The notes below the pieces were generated by a model, which ran no database searches, was not told where the DNA came from, and saw nothing but the letters and a program-made list of their open reading frames with translations. Position numbers and translations under genes: made by a program. Of a stretch of 38,536 nt of DNA, positions 7,373 to 15,881 are shown one piece after another. This stretch comes from Flavobacteriaceae bacterium (lineage in GTDB: Bacteria > Bacteroidota > Bacteroidia > Flavobacteriales > Flavobacteriaceae), in NCBI GenBank assembly GCA_023257625.1, contig JALRBW010000009.1, forward strand, positions 1 to 38,536, written 5' to 3'. How positions within the stretch are numbered: the stretch's first letter is position 1; each line of letters opens with the position of its first letter.

Positions 7373-8639
7373 TTTTAAAGTCATATTTGATCGAGATACT
7401 TGGCAAGAAATATTTGGTTCAATCGCTAAAAACAAAACACGTACTGTAATTACTGTAATTGGAGTGCTGTGGGGCATCTTTATTTACATTGCCTTATCAG
7501 GAGCAGCAAAAGGATTAGATAACGGTTTTGAAAGACAATTTGAAAATATTGCAATGAATTCAATGTTTATTTGGGCTCAACGTACAAGTATTCCCTATGA
7601 AGGATTTAAAATAGGTCGTTCAATCGAATTAAAATTATCTGATATTGAGTATTTAAAACAACGAGTTCCTGAAATACAATATATTGCCCCAAGAAATGCA
7701 AGAGGAGTATTTGGCGGAACTAGTCCATTGGTTTCAAGAAATAATAAATCAAGTAACTTTAATGTTTATGGTGATTTTCCTGTATACACCAAAATTGCTA
7801 CCAAAAAAATTTATGATGGAGGTCGGTTCATCAATGAAGAGGATAATAAATATTCAAGAAAAGTTTGTGTAATAGGAGAACGAACACAAACTGAATTATT
7901 TGAAAAAGACGAAAATCCGATTGGACAGTACATTAAAATTGACAATATTTATTTTCAAGTTATTGGAATTCATAAGTTTGTACCAGGTGGAGGGTTCGAA
8001 ACCGATGGAGATATTTTTATTCCTTTTGAAACCTTCCGAAAGCTATACAATACAGGTGAAACCGTTCAATGGTTTACAGTTGCAGCTTATGATAATGCAG
8101 ATGCAGTTGATGTTGAAAATAAATTAAAGGCAACGCTCAAACGTATTCATCGAGTTTCGCCAGATGATGAGCGCGCCTTTGGCGGCTTTAACTTGGGAGA
8201 AGTATTTACAAAAATTTATGGATTTTCAAAGGGAATGACCCTATTATCTCTTATTGTTGGTATTGCTACCATAATTGCAGGAGTTATTGGAATCGGAAAT
8301 ATTCTCTTAATTTCGGTAAAAGAACGAACTAAAGAATTGGGTGTTCGAAGAGCATTAGGGGCTACTCCATCGGAAGTGCGTAATCAAATTATATTAGAAT
8401 CCGTTTTTTTAACATTAATAGCAGGTATCATTGGAATAATTTTAGGGGCCTTAGTTCTTGCAGGAATCAATGCAGGCACACAAAACCTAACTGATTTTCC
8501 TTATACAAACCCCACAGTTCCCATTTCCTTTGTTTTAGGTGCTCTAGCTATTATGATTTTTTTAGGCACCCTCATAGGACTTATACCAGCGCAACGTGCA
8601 GTAAGTATAAAACCCATTGACGCATTACGAGAAGAATAA
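7365..8639 (+). CDS. ABC transporter permease, MacB/FtsX type (second)
   Basis: A 424-residue paralogue of the preceding permease with the same order: TM1 near residues 24-46, a periplasmic domain to about 290, the coupling motif VKERTKELGVRRALGATP, and a C-terminus IPAQRAVSIKPIDALREE. The shared opening (RDTWQEIFGSIAKNKTRT here, RDRWSEIFETISKNKLRT in the first copy) shows tandem duplication followed by divergence of the periplasmic domains. Start and stop place it in the same operon as the ATPase and the adaptor 21 nt downstream. Confidence 0.9.
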   Translation: MNSFKVIFDRDTWQEIFGSIAKNKTRTVITVIGVLWGIFIYIALSGAAKGLDNGFERQFENIAMNSMFIWAQRTSIPYEGFKIGRSIELKLSDIEYLKQRVPEIQYIAPRNARGVFGGTSPLVSRNNKSSNFNVYGDFPVYTKIATKKIYDGGRFINEEDNKYSRKVCVIGERTQTELFEKDENPIGQYIKIDNIYFQVIGIHKFVPGGGFETDGDIFIPFETFRKLYNTGETVQWFTVAAYDNADAVDVENKLKATLKRIHRVSPDDERAFGGFNLGEVFTKIYGFSKGMTLLSLIVGIATIIAGVIGIGNILLISVKERTKELGVRRALGATPSEVRNQIILESVFLTLIAGIIGIILGALVLAGINAGTQNLTDFPYTNPTVPISFVLGALAIMIFLGTLIGLIPAQRAVSIKPIDALREE

Positions 8640-8660
8640 CACATTATATACTTAATAAAC

Positions 8661-9791
8661 ATGAAAATTTTAAAATACATTGGAATAACACTTTTAATTC
8701 TAGGATCACTATTTGCAGCTGCCTATTTTATTAAAACCAATAACAAGTCTGTAATTTCCTATGAAACAAAAACGCCATTTATTACCTCGATAGAAAATAA
8801 AACGGTAGTTACAGGAAAAGTAATTCCTGAGGATGAGGTTGAAATTAAACCCCAAATACAAGGGATTATTGAAACTATTTTTGTGGAAGAAGGAGATTTA
8901 GTAAATACAGGAGATCTTTTAGCTAAAATTAAAGTAGTTCCTAACGAACAAAATTTGAACAGTGCAAAAGGCCGATTGGAAAACGCCAAAATTGTTTTAA
9001 AGAATTCAGAAGTCGAGTATAATAGAAATAAAGATCTTTTTGAAAAAGGAATTATATCAAAGCGTGATTTTGAAAATGTAAAACTTCAATATGATCAAGC
9101 CATTCAAAATGTAGAAAATTCAACTGCTGATTTACAAATTATCAGATTAGGATCTGCAGGTGGAGCTGCATCAGCAAATACAAATATACGAGCTACAGTG
9201 CCTGGAACAGTGTTAGAAATACCCGTTGAGGAAGGATTTCAGGTTATTGCAAGTAATAGTTTTAATGCAGGAACTACAATAGCTACAATTGCAGACCTGA
9301 ATAAAATGATTTTTGAAGGTAAGGTAGATGAAGCTGAGGTAGGTAAACTGACTGTTGGTATGCCTTTAGAAGTAAATCTAGGAGCTATTGAAGATCAATC
9401 CTTAGCTGCAAAATTAAAATTTATTGCTCCTAAAGGAAATGAAGAACAAGGAGCTGTTCAATTCATCATTGAGGCAGATTTATTTTTAAATGACTCCATT
9501 TTTATTCGTGCAGGATACAGCGCCAATGCTTCCTTGGTTCTTGAACGTAAAGATAGCATTATGGCGATACCGGAATCGATTTTGCAATTTGACCGTGAAA
9601 CCGAAAAGCCCTATGTTGAAATTGAAATAGGTGATCAAAAATTTGAACGTAAGGATATTGAAGTAGGAATTTCAGACGGTATTAATGTTGAAATTCTATC
9701 TGGACTTACTCTAGAGGATAAAATTAAAGTTTGGAATAAAACAGAACCTTTGAAAAAAGGAGATGAGAACACAGAAACACGAAATCGATAA
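8661..9791 (+). CDS. Periplasmic adaptor (membrane fusion) protein, MacA/HlyD type
   Basis: A 376-residue adaptor that links the inner-membrane permeases to the outer-membrane channel. It has an N-terminal membrane anchor (about residues 5-25), a first lipoyl half (EIKPQIQGIIETIFVEEGDLV, about 60-82), a helical hairpin (about 95-155, with FEKGIISKRDFEN at the tip region), a second lipoyl half with VPGTVLEIPVEEG, and a beta-barrel and membrane-proximal domain to the C-terminus. The hairpin is short, as in MacA. It follows the permease pair and precedes the TolC-like gene, completing an ABC-type tripartite pump. Confidence 0.9.
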   Translation: MKILKYIGITLLILGSLFAAAYFIKTNNKSVISYETKTPFITSIENKTVVTGKVIPEDEVEIKPQIQGIIETIFVEEGDLVNTGDLLAKIKVVPNEQNLNSAKGRLENAKIVLKNSEVEYNRNKDLFEKGIISKRDFENVKLQYDQAIQNVENSTADLQIIRLGSAGGAASANTNIRATVPGTVLEIPVEEGFQVIASNSFNAGTTIATIADLNKMIFEGKVDEAEVGKLTVGMPLEVNLGAIEDQSLAAKLKFIAPKGNEEQGAVQFIIEADLFLNDSIFIRAGYSANASLVLERKDSIMAIPESILQFDRETEKPYVEIEIGDQKFERKDIEVGISDGINVEILSGLTLEDKIKVWNKTEPLKKGDENTETRNR

Positions 9792-9848
9792 TTGATAAAA
9801 TATAAAATTGTAAGTATCGAATTGAGAAACAAATAAAAACACAATCTC

Positions 9849-11258
9849 TTGAAAACAACTTTAGTACTCTTTTTTTCATTTTCAATGACTTGGCTTTTTG
9901 CACAAGTCCAAACCTATACACTTGAGGATTGTATCCTTCTAGCTTTAGAGAAAAATATTAACATAAAACAGTCAGAATTGGATGTTGAAGGGGCTTCTAT
10001 TGAAAAACAAGATGCCATTGGTGCTTTTTTACCTCGAATTTCTGCACAATCACAACACATTTGGAACAATGGATTAAGCCAAAATATAACCAATGGGTTA
10101 ATTGAAAATTTGACTACTCAATTTTCATCTTTTGGAGGAAATCTTGGTGTTACCCTTTTTAATGGAAAACAAAATATAAATCAACTTTCACGTGCTAACT
10201 TAAATTTAATTGCTCGTCAATACCAACTAGACAATATAAAAGACGATGTTAGCTTATTTGTAGCTAATGCTTATTTGCAAGTGATGTTTAATCGAGAAAT
10301 TAATAATGTTCAAAAATATCAGTTGGAACTTTTGAAAGAAGATTTAGAAAGGACACAAGAGCGAATAGATGCTGGTGTATTAACCCAAGCTGATATTTAC
10401 GAAATCGAGGCCAATTTGGCAGCTCAAGAGCAGGCAGTAGTTCAGGCAGATAATAATTACCGTCTCTCCCGTATTTCATTAGCTCAACTTTTGTTAATTA
10501 CTGACTATGAAAATTTTAATATTGCACAAGAAGATTTAGATATACCTTTTTCTGAAATTTTAAATAAAACACCTAAAGAAATTTATGAAAAGGCATTAAC
10601 TCTAAGAAATGATATAAAATTAGGTATAACCAATATTGAAATTGCCGAAAAAGATATTGATTTAGCTAAAGGGGCACTATTACCTTCATTAACCGCTTTT
10701 TATAATTATAACACCCGTATTTCCTATAGTGATCGATTTGTGGACACAGGTAATTTAATTGAGGCGCCAATTGGTGTGGTAAAGCAAAGTGGAGATTTGG
10801 TTATTACTCAATTTCCGGAGCGAAACATAACAGGTCCTTTATCTTTTGCCACCCAGTTTGGTCAAAACGATGGACAGAGTTACGGTTTAGCACTTAATAT
10901 TCCAATTTTTAATGGTTCAGCAACTCGAAATAATATTAAAAGAAGAAAGTTAAATTTGAAACGTACCGAAAATCAATTGGAGCAAACTAAATTAGATCTT
11001 GAAAACACTATAAATCAAGCCTTTAATAATGCCGAAGGGGCCTTTAAATTTTACGAAGCCTCAGTTAAAACTTTATATGCGCGTTCAGAAGCATTTGAAA
11101 TAGCCAAAGAACGATTTGCAGCAGGTGTATTCAATTCTTTTGATTATATCCAAGCACAGCAACGGTATCAGATTGCAGCTTCAGATATTGTTCGTGCCAA
11201 GTTTGATTATATTTTCAAATTGAAAGTTCTCGAATTCTATTTTGGTTTAGAGTTATAA
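9849..11258 (+). CDS. TolC-family outer-membrane efflux channel
   Basis: A 469-residue outer-membrane efflux protein with a signal peptide (residues 1-19, ending LFAQ) and two OEP repeats. Each repeat has long helices containing the family pattern, for example ERTQERIDAGVLTQADIYEIE around 175-195 and AKERFAAGVFNSFDYIQAQQ around 415-440. The start is a TTG at 9849: the next in-frame ATG lies inside the signal peptide and would remove its charged lysine, so I keep the TTG. It is the last gene of the efflux operon, 57 nt after the adaptor. No clear terminator hairpin follows within the 78-nt gap. Confidence 0.9.
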   Translation: MKTTLVLFFSFSMTWLFAQVQTYTLEDCILLALEKNINIKQSELDVEGASIEKQDAIGAFLPRISAQSQHIWNNGLSQNITNGLIENLTTQFSSFGGNLGVTLFNGKQNINQLSRANLNLIARQYQLDNIKDDVSLFVANAYLQVMFNREINNVQKYQLELLKEDLERTQERIDAGVLTQADIYEIEANLAAQEQAVVQADNNYRLSRISLAQLLLITDYENFNIAQEDLDIPFSEILNKTPKEIYEKALTLRNDIKLGITNIEIAEKDIDLAKGALLPSLTAFYNYNTRISYSDRFVDTGNLIEAPIGVVKQSGDLVITQFPERNITGPLSFATQFGQNDGQSYGLALNIPIFNGSATRNNIKRRKLNLKRTENQLEQTKLDLENTINQAFNNAEGAFKFYEASVKTLYARSEAFEIAKERFAAGVFNSFDYIQAQQRYQIAASDIVRAKFDYIFKLKVLEFYFGLEL

Positions 11259-11336
11259 TTCACTTCACTTTTAGGTATTTTTTTCTGATCAACTAAATTT
11301 CTATATTCATAGATTAGAATTTATAATTTTAACGCT

Positions 11337-12311
11337 ATGAAGTCTACTAATATTGAAGTTTTCGAAAGTCAACACAAAAATATTCCTGGTAATCCATCTA
11401 CCTCAAAGAGTAGTAAGAATATCGTTAATACAAATCCAAATTACAGTCCTTTACGTGTATTTACTACAGATCAATGGCGTTTTTGGTGTGAAAATGGATA
11501 TATAGTTCTAAAAAATGCAGTTTCAAAAGAACAAGCAGACCAAACTGCTGAATTTTTATGGGAGTTTGAAGAAAAAAATCCAAATGACCCTTCCACTTGG
11601 TATTCGACTCCACGTACAGAAATAAAAATGAAAGAACTTGCGGGTACAGGAATGGTTGAAGTTTATAATCATCAAATGCTTTGGAATAACAGACAAATAG
11701 ATAAAATATATCATGCTTTTACTGACATCTGGGCATTAGAGGAACTTTGGGTTACAATAGATCGTGCAAATTTAAATTTTCCAATAAGGGAAGGATTTTC
11801 ATACAAAGGCTTTATTCATTGGGATTATGATCCTGATACAAACCCACAAAACGTTCAAGGGTTAATTGCTTTATCTGACCAAACTAATATTAAATCTGGA
11901 GGTTTTCAATGTGTACCTTGGTTGTATAAACATTATCATGAGTGGAAAAAAACACAACCAGAAGATCGAAATCGTTTTCAACCCGATATGAGTGGGCTTG
12001 AAGATAAACTTGTAAAAGTTCCTCTTGAAAAGGGAGATTTATTAATTTTTCACAGTCAATTGGCTCATGGTATTCGACCCAATCTTTCAAAAGATACGGT
12101 TCGAATTGCACAATACATCTCTATGATGCCTGCAGAAGAAGAAAACGAAATCTTAAAGCAATGGAGAATAAAATCTTGGAGGGACCGTATTGCTCCTGAA
12201 GGATACGCTTTTCCTGGTGATCCAAGAAATTGGGAGCAAACTAAGTACAGGCAGGCAATTCTTTCCCCTTTAGGTAAAAAGTTATTAGGACTTTTAAGAT
12301 GGTCAGATTAA
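11337..12311 (+). CDS. Phytanoyl-CoA dioxygenase (PhyH) family protein
   Basis: A 324-residue Fe(II)/2-oxoglutarate-dependent dioxygenase. The iron-binding facial triad is visible as H161-x-D163 in FIHWDYDP and H244 in SQLAHGIRPN, with R256 a suitable 2-oxoglutarate-binding arginine. It has no signal peptide, so it is cytoplasmic. The substrate is unknown: such enzymes hydroxylate many small molecules, and phytanoyl-CoA itself is unlikely in this setting. It sits 6 nt upstream of a short-chain dehydrogenase, suggesting sequential hydroxylation and oxidation. A TAATTTTA box (11324-11331) lies just before the ATG and could be its -7 element. Confidence 0.85.
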   Translation: MKSTNIEVFESQHKNIPGNPSTSKSSKNIVNTNPNYSPLRVFTTDQWRFWCENGYIVLKNAVSKEQADQTAEFLWEFEEKNPNDPSTWYSTPRTEIKMKELAGTGMVEVYNHQMLWNNRQIDKIYHAFTDIWALEELWVTIDRANLNFPIREGFSYKGFIHWDYDPDTNPQNVQGLIALSDQTNIKSGGFQCVPWLYKHYHEWKKTQPEDRNRFQPDMSGLEDKLVKVPLEKGDLLIFHSQLAHGIRPNLSKDTVRIAQYISMMPAEEENEILKQWRIKSWRDRIAPEGYAFPGDPRNWEQTKYRQAILSPLGKKLLGLLRWSD

Positions 12312-12317
12312 AAGATT

Positions 12318-13112
12318 ATGAATTTTCAATTAAAGGATAAAGTGGCCCTAATTACGGGTTCAACTTCGGGAATTGGATATGCAACTGCAAAGTTATTACT
12401 TCAAGAAAAAGCTATTGTATATATTAATGGCAGAACTTCTTCATCAGTTTCTCAAGCCATCCAACAATTAAAGAGCGAGGTTAAAAAGGCAAAAGTTTTT
12501 GGTAAAGTAGGTGATTTTAATCATTCAAAAACAGCTCATCTTATAACGGCTGATCTTCCTCATATAGATATTTTGATAAATAATGTAGGAGTATATGATT
12601 CTTCACCTTTTTTTGAGACTCCAGATTCAACCTGGGAAAACCATTTTCAAGTCAATGTAATGAGTGGAGTCCGTTTATCCCGAATTTTACTAAAAGGAAT
12701 GTTAGACTCTAATTGGGGCCGAATTCTATTTATATCAAGTGAGTGTGCCTATTTAGTTCCAACAGACATGGTTTCTTATAGTGCAAGTAAAGCAATGTTA
12801 CATGCCATTTCAAAAGGATTAGCTCAATTGACAAAATCATCGGGGGTTACAGTTAATGTTGTTGCACCAGGTTCTACATTGAGTAAAGGAGCTGAAGAGT
12901 TTTTATCACAAAAGATAAAATCATCAGAAAAAAAGAAGAATGAAGTGGTACAAGAATTTTTCTCTGCTGAGCGTTCTCAATCTTTACTTCAACGGTTTAC
13001 TTCACCTGAAGAAATTGCACAAACTATAGTGTATCTTTGTAGCCCACTTTCTAGTGCCACAAATGGTGCAATAATAAAATCTGAAGGTGGCTCTACATCT
13101 GGAGTATTTTAA
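12318..13112 (+). CDS. Short-chain dehydrogenase/reductase (SDR)
   Basis: A 264-residue classical SDR with the cofactor motif TGSTSGIG (residues 13-20), NNVG at 88-91 (usually NNAG), catalytic S140/S141 and the YxxxK pair Y154/K158. The C-terminus has the usual SPEEIAQTIVYLCSPLSSATNG segment. It closely follows the PhyH-family gene and precedes tsaB by 9 nt, so it could be cotranscribed with both. The substrate cannot be named. The NGRT segment after the second strand (around residue 37) carries an arginine, which favours NADPH. Confidence 0.88.
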   Translation: MNFQLKDKVALITGSTSGIGYATAKLLLQEKAIVYINGRTSSSVSQAIQQLKSEVKKAKVFGKVGDFNHSKTAHLITADLPHIDILINNVGVYDSSPFFETPDSTWENHFQVNVMSGVRLSRILLKGMLDSNWGRILFISSECAYLVPTDMVSYSASKAMLHAISKGLAQLTKSSGVTVNVVAPGSTLSKGAEEFLSQKIKSSEKKKNEVVQEFFSAERSQSLLQRFTSPEEIAQTIVYLCSPLSSATNGAIIKSEGGSTSGVF

Positions 13113-13121
13113 TAAATAATA

Positions 13122-13793
13122 ATGGCCTATATTCTTCAAATTGAAACCACTACCCAGCAATGTTCTGTTGCCCTTTCATATCAAGGTAAAACCTTGATGT
13201 TAAAAGAAGAAAGATCAATGGGGTATAGCCATAGTGAAAAATTACATGTTTTTATTCATTCCCTTCTAGAAGAAGGTGCATTTTCTTGGAATCAAATAGA
13301 TGCCATAGCCGTGAGTAAAGGTCCAGGATCATATACTGGCTTGCGAATTGGTATAGCAGCAGCAAAAGGGTTGTGTTATGCCCTAGAAATCCCATTAATT
13401 TCAGTAAATACATTGGATATAATGGCTCAAGCAGTTAATGTGGATAATGGGTACATAATCCCTATGCTAGATGCAAGAAGAATGGAAGTATACACTGCTG
13501 TTTATGATTATCAAAAAGAAAAAGTATTTTCAACTTCCGCTATTGTTTTGAATTCTGAAAGTTTTTTGGACATAGTAGCCTCAAATACTTGTCTAGTGAT
13601 TGGTAATGGTGCAGCAAAATTTGAAGGTCTTTCCCCTAAAATAAAGGCCATTTTTGATTGCGAACTTTATCCCTCTGCTTCAGATATGAGTCAATTGGTT
13701 TGGGAAAAATTTAAAAAGAATGAGGTAGAAGATATTGCCTATTTTGAGCCCTTTTATTTAAAAGACTTTCAAACAACTCCACCCAAAAAATAA
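13122..13793 (+). CDS. tsaB: tRNA N6-threonylcarbamoyladenosine dimerization subunit TsaB
   Basis: A 223-residue ASKHA-fold protein that partners with TsaD in making t6A37 in ANN-decoding tRNAs. The family N-terminus ILQIETTTQQCSVALS and the conserved SKGPGSYTGLRIG segment (about residues 65-77) are clear. It lacks the metal-binding histidines of TsaD, as expected for TsaB. It ends 2 nt before the convergent nfu-type gene, with no room for a terminator between them. Confidence 0.95.
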   Translation: MAYILQIETTTQQCSVALSYQGKTLMLKEERSMGYSHSEKLHVFIHSLLEEGAFSWNQIDAIAVSKGPGSYTGLRIGIAAAKGLCYALEIPLISVNTLDIMAQAVNVDNGYIIPMLDARRMEVYTAVYDYQKEKVFSTSAIVLNSESFLDIVASNTCLVIGNGAAKFEGLSPKIKAIFDCELYPSASDMSQLVWEKFKKNEVEDIAYFEPFYLKDFQTTPPKK

Positions 13794-13795
13794 AA

Positions 13796-14689
13796 TTAAT
13801 CGTTGATTGCAATAACAGTTTCAACTTTTGAGGGGAGCATATCTTTCAACATCGTTTCTATTCCACTTTTTAATGTAATGGTGGAAGAGGGGCAACCACT
13901 GCAAGCACCTTGTAGAAGTACACGAACAGATTTTTCTTCTTCATCATAGCTATCAAATTGAATGTTGCCCCCATCAGATGCAACTGCAGGCTTAACATAT
14001 TCATCTAAAATAGCAATGATTTCAGCTTCAATTGGACTATAGAATTTTTGGGCTTTTTCTTCTTTGTTTTTATTACCCTTTTCTAGGTTCTCTTGTTCTA
14101 AAATGATTTTTCCAGATGCTAAAAAAGAGCGAATAAACTCTCTTATTTCCATAACGTGGTCCTCCCACTGTTCCCCTTCAGTTTTGGTAATTGAAATGTA
14201 GTTTGCATCTAAAAATACTTCTTTGACAAAATCAAAAAGAAAGAGTTCTTTAGCTAACGGGGAAGGTTTAGATTGATTGCTGGTTTTGAATTCTAGGGGT
14301 TGGTTGACTAAACTTTTATTGGCAACAAATTTCATCACCGCTGGATTCGGCGTACTTTCAGCATAGACTGTTACGGGAACCGTTTTTTTATAACTAGACT
14401 CTAAAATATTACCACCCTCATTAAGATAATTTTCTAGTTGTTCTTTCACCTCCTCTAATACATCTTCCCATTCTAAAATATCAAATCGCTCTACTTGTAT
14501 TGAATCAGAATCCAAACGGACGCTTTTAACAAAAGGCAAATAAAATAATTGTTGCACAAGAGGTGCATTTTGGGCTTCATCAATTGATTTAAAAGCCATT
14601 GGACTAGTGGGTCCAATGGGTAAATTAAAACGAAAAACAGCCCAAGACAAATTGGTTTGAACTGTAGCTTTTAGTTCTATTTTTTCCAT
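13796..14689 (-). CDS. Nfu/NifU-type iron-sulfur scaffold with two N-terminal Nfu_N-like domains
   Basis: A 297-residue protein. The C-terminal NifU domain (about 215-297) carries C263-S-G-C266, which holds a bridging 4Fe-4S cluster for transfer to target proteins. Upstream are two related N-terminal domains: the second (about 108-200) is canonical, with YAESTPNPAVMKFV, and the first (about 3-95) is more divergent, lacking that motif but sharing the later FVKxVxLDxxxIxxxxxxxWED pattern. This is an internal duplication. A TTG at 14692 precedes the ATG at 14689, which I chose. The -7 box TACTTTTG lies at 14718-14725. Confidence 0.9.
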   Translation of the reverse strand: MEKIELKATVQTNLSWAVFRFNLPIGPTSPMAFKSIDEAQNAPLVQQLFYLPFVKSVRLDSDSIQVERFDILEWEDVLEEVKEQLENYLNEGGNILESSYKKTVPVTVYAESTPNPAVMKFVANKSLVNQPLEFKTSNQSKPSPLAKELFLFDFVKEVFLDANYISITKTEGEQWEDHVMEIREFIRSFLASGKIILEQENLEKGNKNKEEKAQKFYSPIEAEIIAILDEYVKPAVASDGGNIQFDSYDEEEKSVRVLLQGACSGCPSSTITLKSGIETMLKDMLPSKVETVIAIND

Positions 14690-14717
14690 CAAGTTTATAT
14701 AGTTTGCCTTTTTTTGA

Positions 14718-14725
14718 CAAAAGTA
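14718..14725 (-). promoter_or_regulatory. -7 element of the nfu-type gene
   Basis: On the minus strand this reads TACTTTTG, an exact TAnnTTTG match, 28 nt upstream of the ATG at 14689. I found no TTG at the expected distance for a -33 element. Confidence 0.5.
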
Positions 14726-14798
14726 ATAAAGTAAGGGTATTTCCTTGAGCTATTTCAAAAATAAAGGGATTTGTTGTATTTTGATGCAAAAGAAAAGT

Positions 14799-15314
14799 AT
14801 GTTACTTCGAAAACTTAAAGGGATTACTCCAAAATATGGGGAGGGTTGTTTTATAGCTGAAAATGCGACTCTTATTGGAGATGTGATTTTAGGTAATCAA
14901 TGCTCTGTTTGGTATCATGCAGTTATACGTGGGGATGTGCATTCTATTCGCGTGGGAAATCAAGTGAATATTCAAGACGGTGCTATTATTCATGCTACCT
15001 ATAAAAAAGCTCCTACTATAATAGGAAATAGAGTATCTATTGGGCATAATGCAATTGTACATGGGTGTACAATTCACAATGATGTTTTAATAGGAATGGG
15101 AAGTGTCGTTATGGATGATTGTATTGTTGAACCTTTCAGTATTATTGCTGCAGGGGCAGTTGTTACTCAAGGCACACATGTTGAATCAGGATCAATTTAT
15201 GCTGGTATTCCTGCCCGAAAAATTAAATCTTTGGATGAAAGCTTAATTAAAAATGAGATTGAACGAATTGCAAAAGGGTACCTGTTTTATTCTAGTTGGT
15301 ATCAAGAAGAATAA
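14799..15314 (+). CDS. Gamma-carbonic-anhydrase-like hexapeptide-repeat protein
   Basis: A 171-residue left-handed beta-helix protein (YrdA/PaaY/CaiE group of gamma-class carbonic anhydrases). Zinc-ligand histidines appear in the typical places: IIHATYK, SIGHNAIVHGC and nearby, with the family R-G-D in AVIRGDVHSIRVG. Enzymes of this group form trimers with metal sites between subunits, and activity of individual members varies. Open reading continues upstream to a TTG at 14745, and another ATG lies at 14784. I chose 14799 because MLLRKLKGITPKYGEGCFIAEN matches the usual family N-terminus. Confidence 0.85.
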   Translation: MLLRKLKGITPKYGEGCFIAENATLIGDVILGNQCSVWYHAVIRGDVHSIRVGNQVNIQDGAIIHATYKKAPTIIGNRVSIGHNAIVHGCTIHNDVLIGMGSVVMDDCIVEPFSIIAAGAVVTQGTHVESGSIYAGIPARKIKSLDESLIKNEIERIAKGYLFYSSWYQEE

Positions 15315-15320
15315 GCATAA

Positions 15321-15346
15321 AAAAAGCCGCTTTTAAGCGGCTTTTT
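15321..15346. terminator. Bidirectional terminator between convergent genes
   Basis: AAAAAGCCGC (15321-15330) pairs with GCGGCTTTTT (15337-15346) around a TTTTAA loop, with A-rich and T-rich flanks on either side. It can end the carbonic-anhydrase-like gene from the left and the nadK-bamA-ompH operon from the right. Confidence 0.9.
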
Positions 15347-15360
15347 ATTTTTTCAATAAA

Positions 15361-15867
15361 TTAAAAACCTAATTCTGTTTTTACATCAGCAATAAGATCT
15401 TTACCAGAAGCTATAATTACACTTCCTCCTGGGCTAGAATCTAAAACATATTCAAAGCCTTGAGCTTTTGCAACTTTTTCAATCGCTGCACGGGCTTTAT
15501 CGTAAAGAGGACGCATCATTTCAGCAGAACGTCTTTGTAGTTCTTGAGCAGCTGTTTCTCTAAAATCCTGAATTCGCTGTTGCATTTCTTGCAATTCTAC
15601 TTGGCGTTGCTGATTGATAAGTTCTGTTTGATTTTGAGCATCTCCTTGATAAGTTTGTGCTTTTGTTTGAAATTCTTTTACAGAAGTTTCCATTTCTTTA
15701 GCATACTGATCTTCTAATTTCTTTAATTCATTTTGAGCAGAAATAACTTCAGGCATTTCGCTTATTAAAAGCTGCGTATTAATATGCGCAACTTTTGATT
15801 GAGCTGCAAGTGTTAATGGAGCAATTAAAAACAGAAGGCTTACAATGAGTTTTGATAAGTGTTTCAT
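15361..15867 (-). CDS. Skp/OmpH-family periplasmic chaperone (second copy)
   Basis: A 168-residue protein with a signal peptide (1-22, ending LAAQS), a central coiled coil rich in Q, E and K (about 45-120) and a C-terminal strand region (FEYVLDSSPGGSVIIASG). Skp-type chaperones form jellyfish-like trimers that hold unfolded outer-membrane proteins in the periplasm and hand them to BamA. It is last in the bamA operon, 14 nt after a longer paralogue and directly before the terminator. Confidence 0.9.
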   Translation of the reverse strand: MKHLSKLIVSLLFLIAPLTLAAQSKVAHINTQLLISEMPEVISAQNELKKLEDQYAKEMETSVKEFQTKAQTYQGDAQNQTELINQQRQVELQEMQQRIQDFRETAAQELQRRSAEMMRPLYDKARAAIEKVAKAQGFEYVLDSSPGGSVIIASGKDLIADVKTELGF

Positions 15868-15881
15868 AAGTGGTGTTGAAT

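Noticed and set aside
7684-8127. Two short plus-strand frames inside the second permease gene
   Set aside because: They lie wholly within an intact, strongly supported permease frame and show no family motif.
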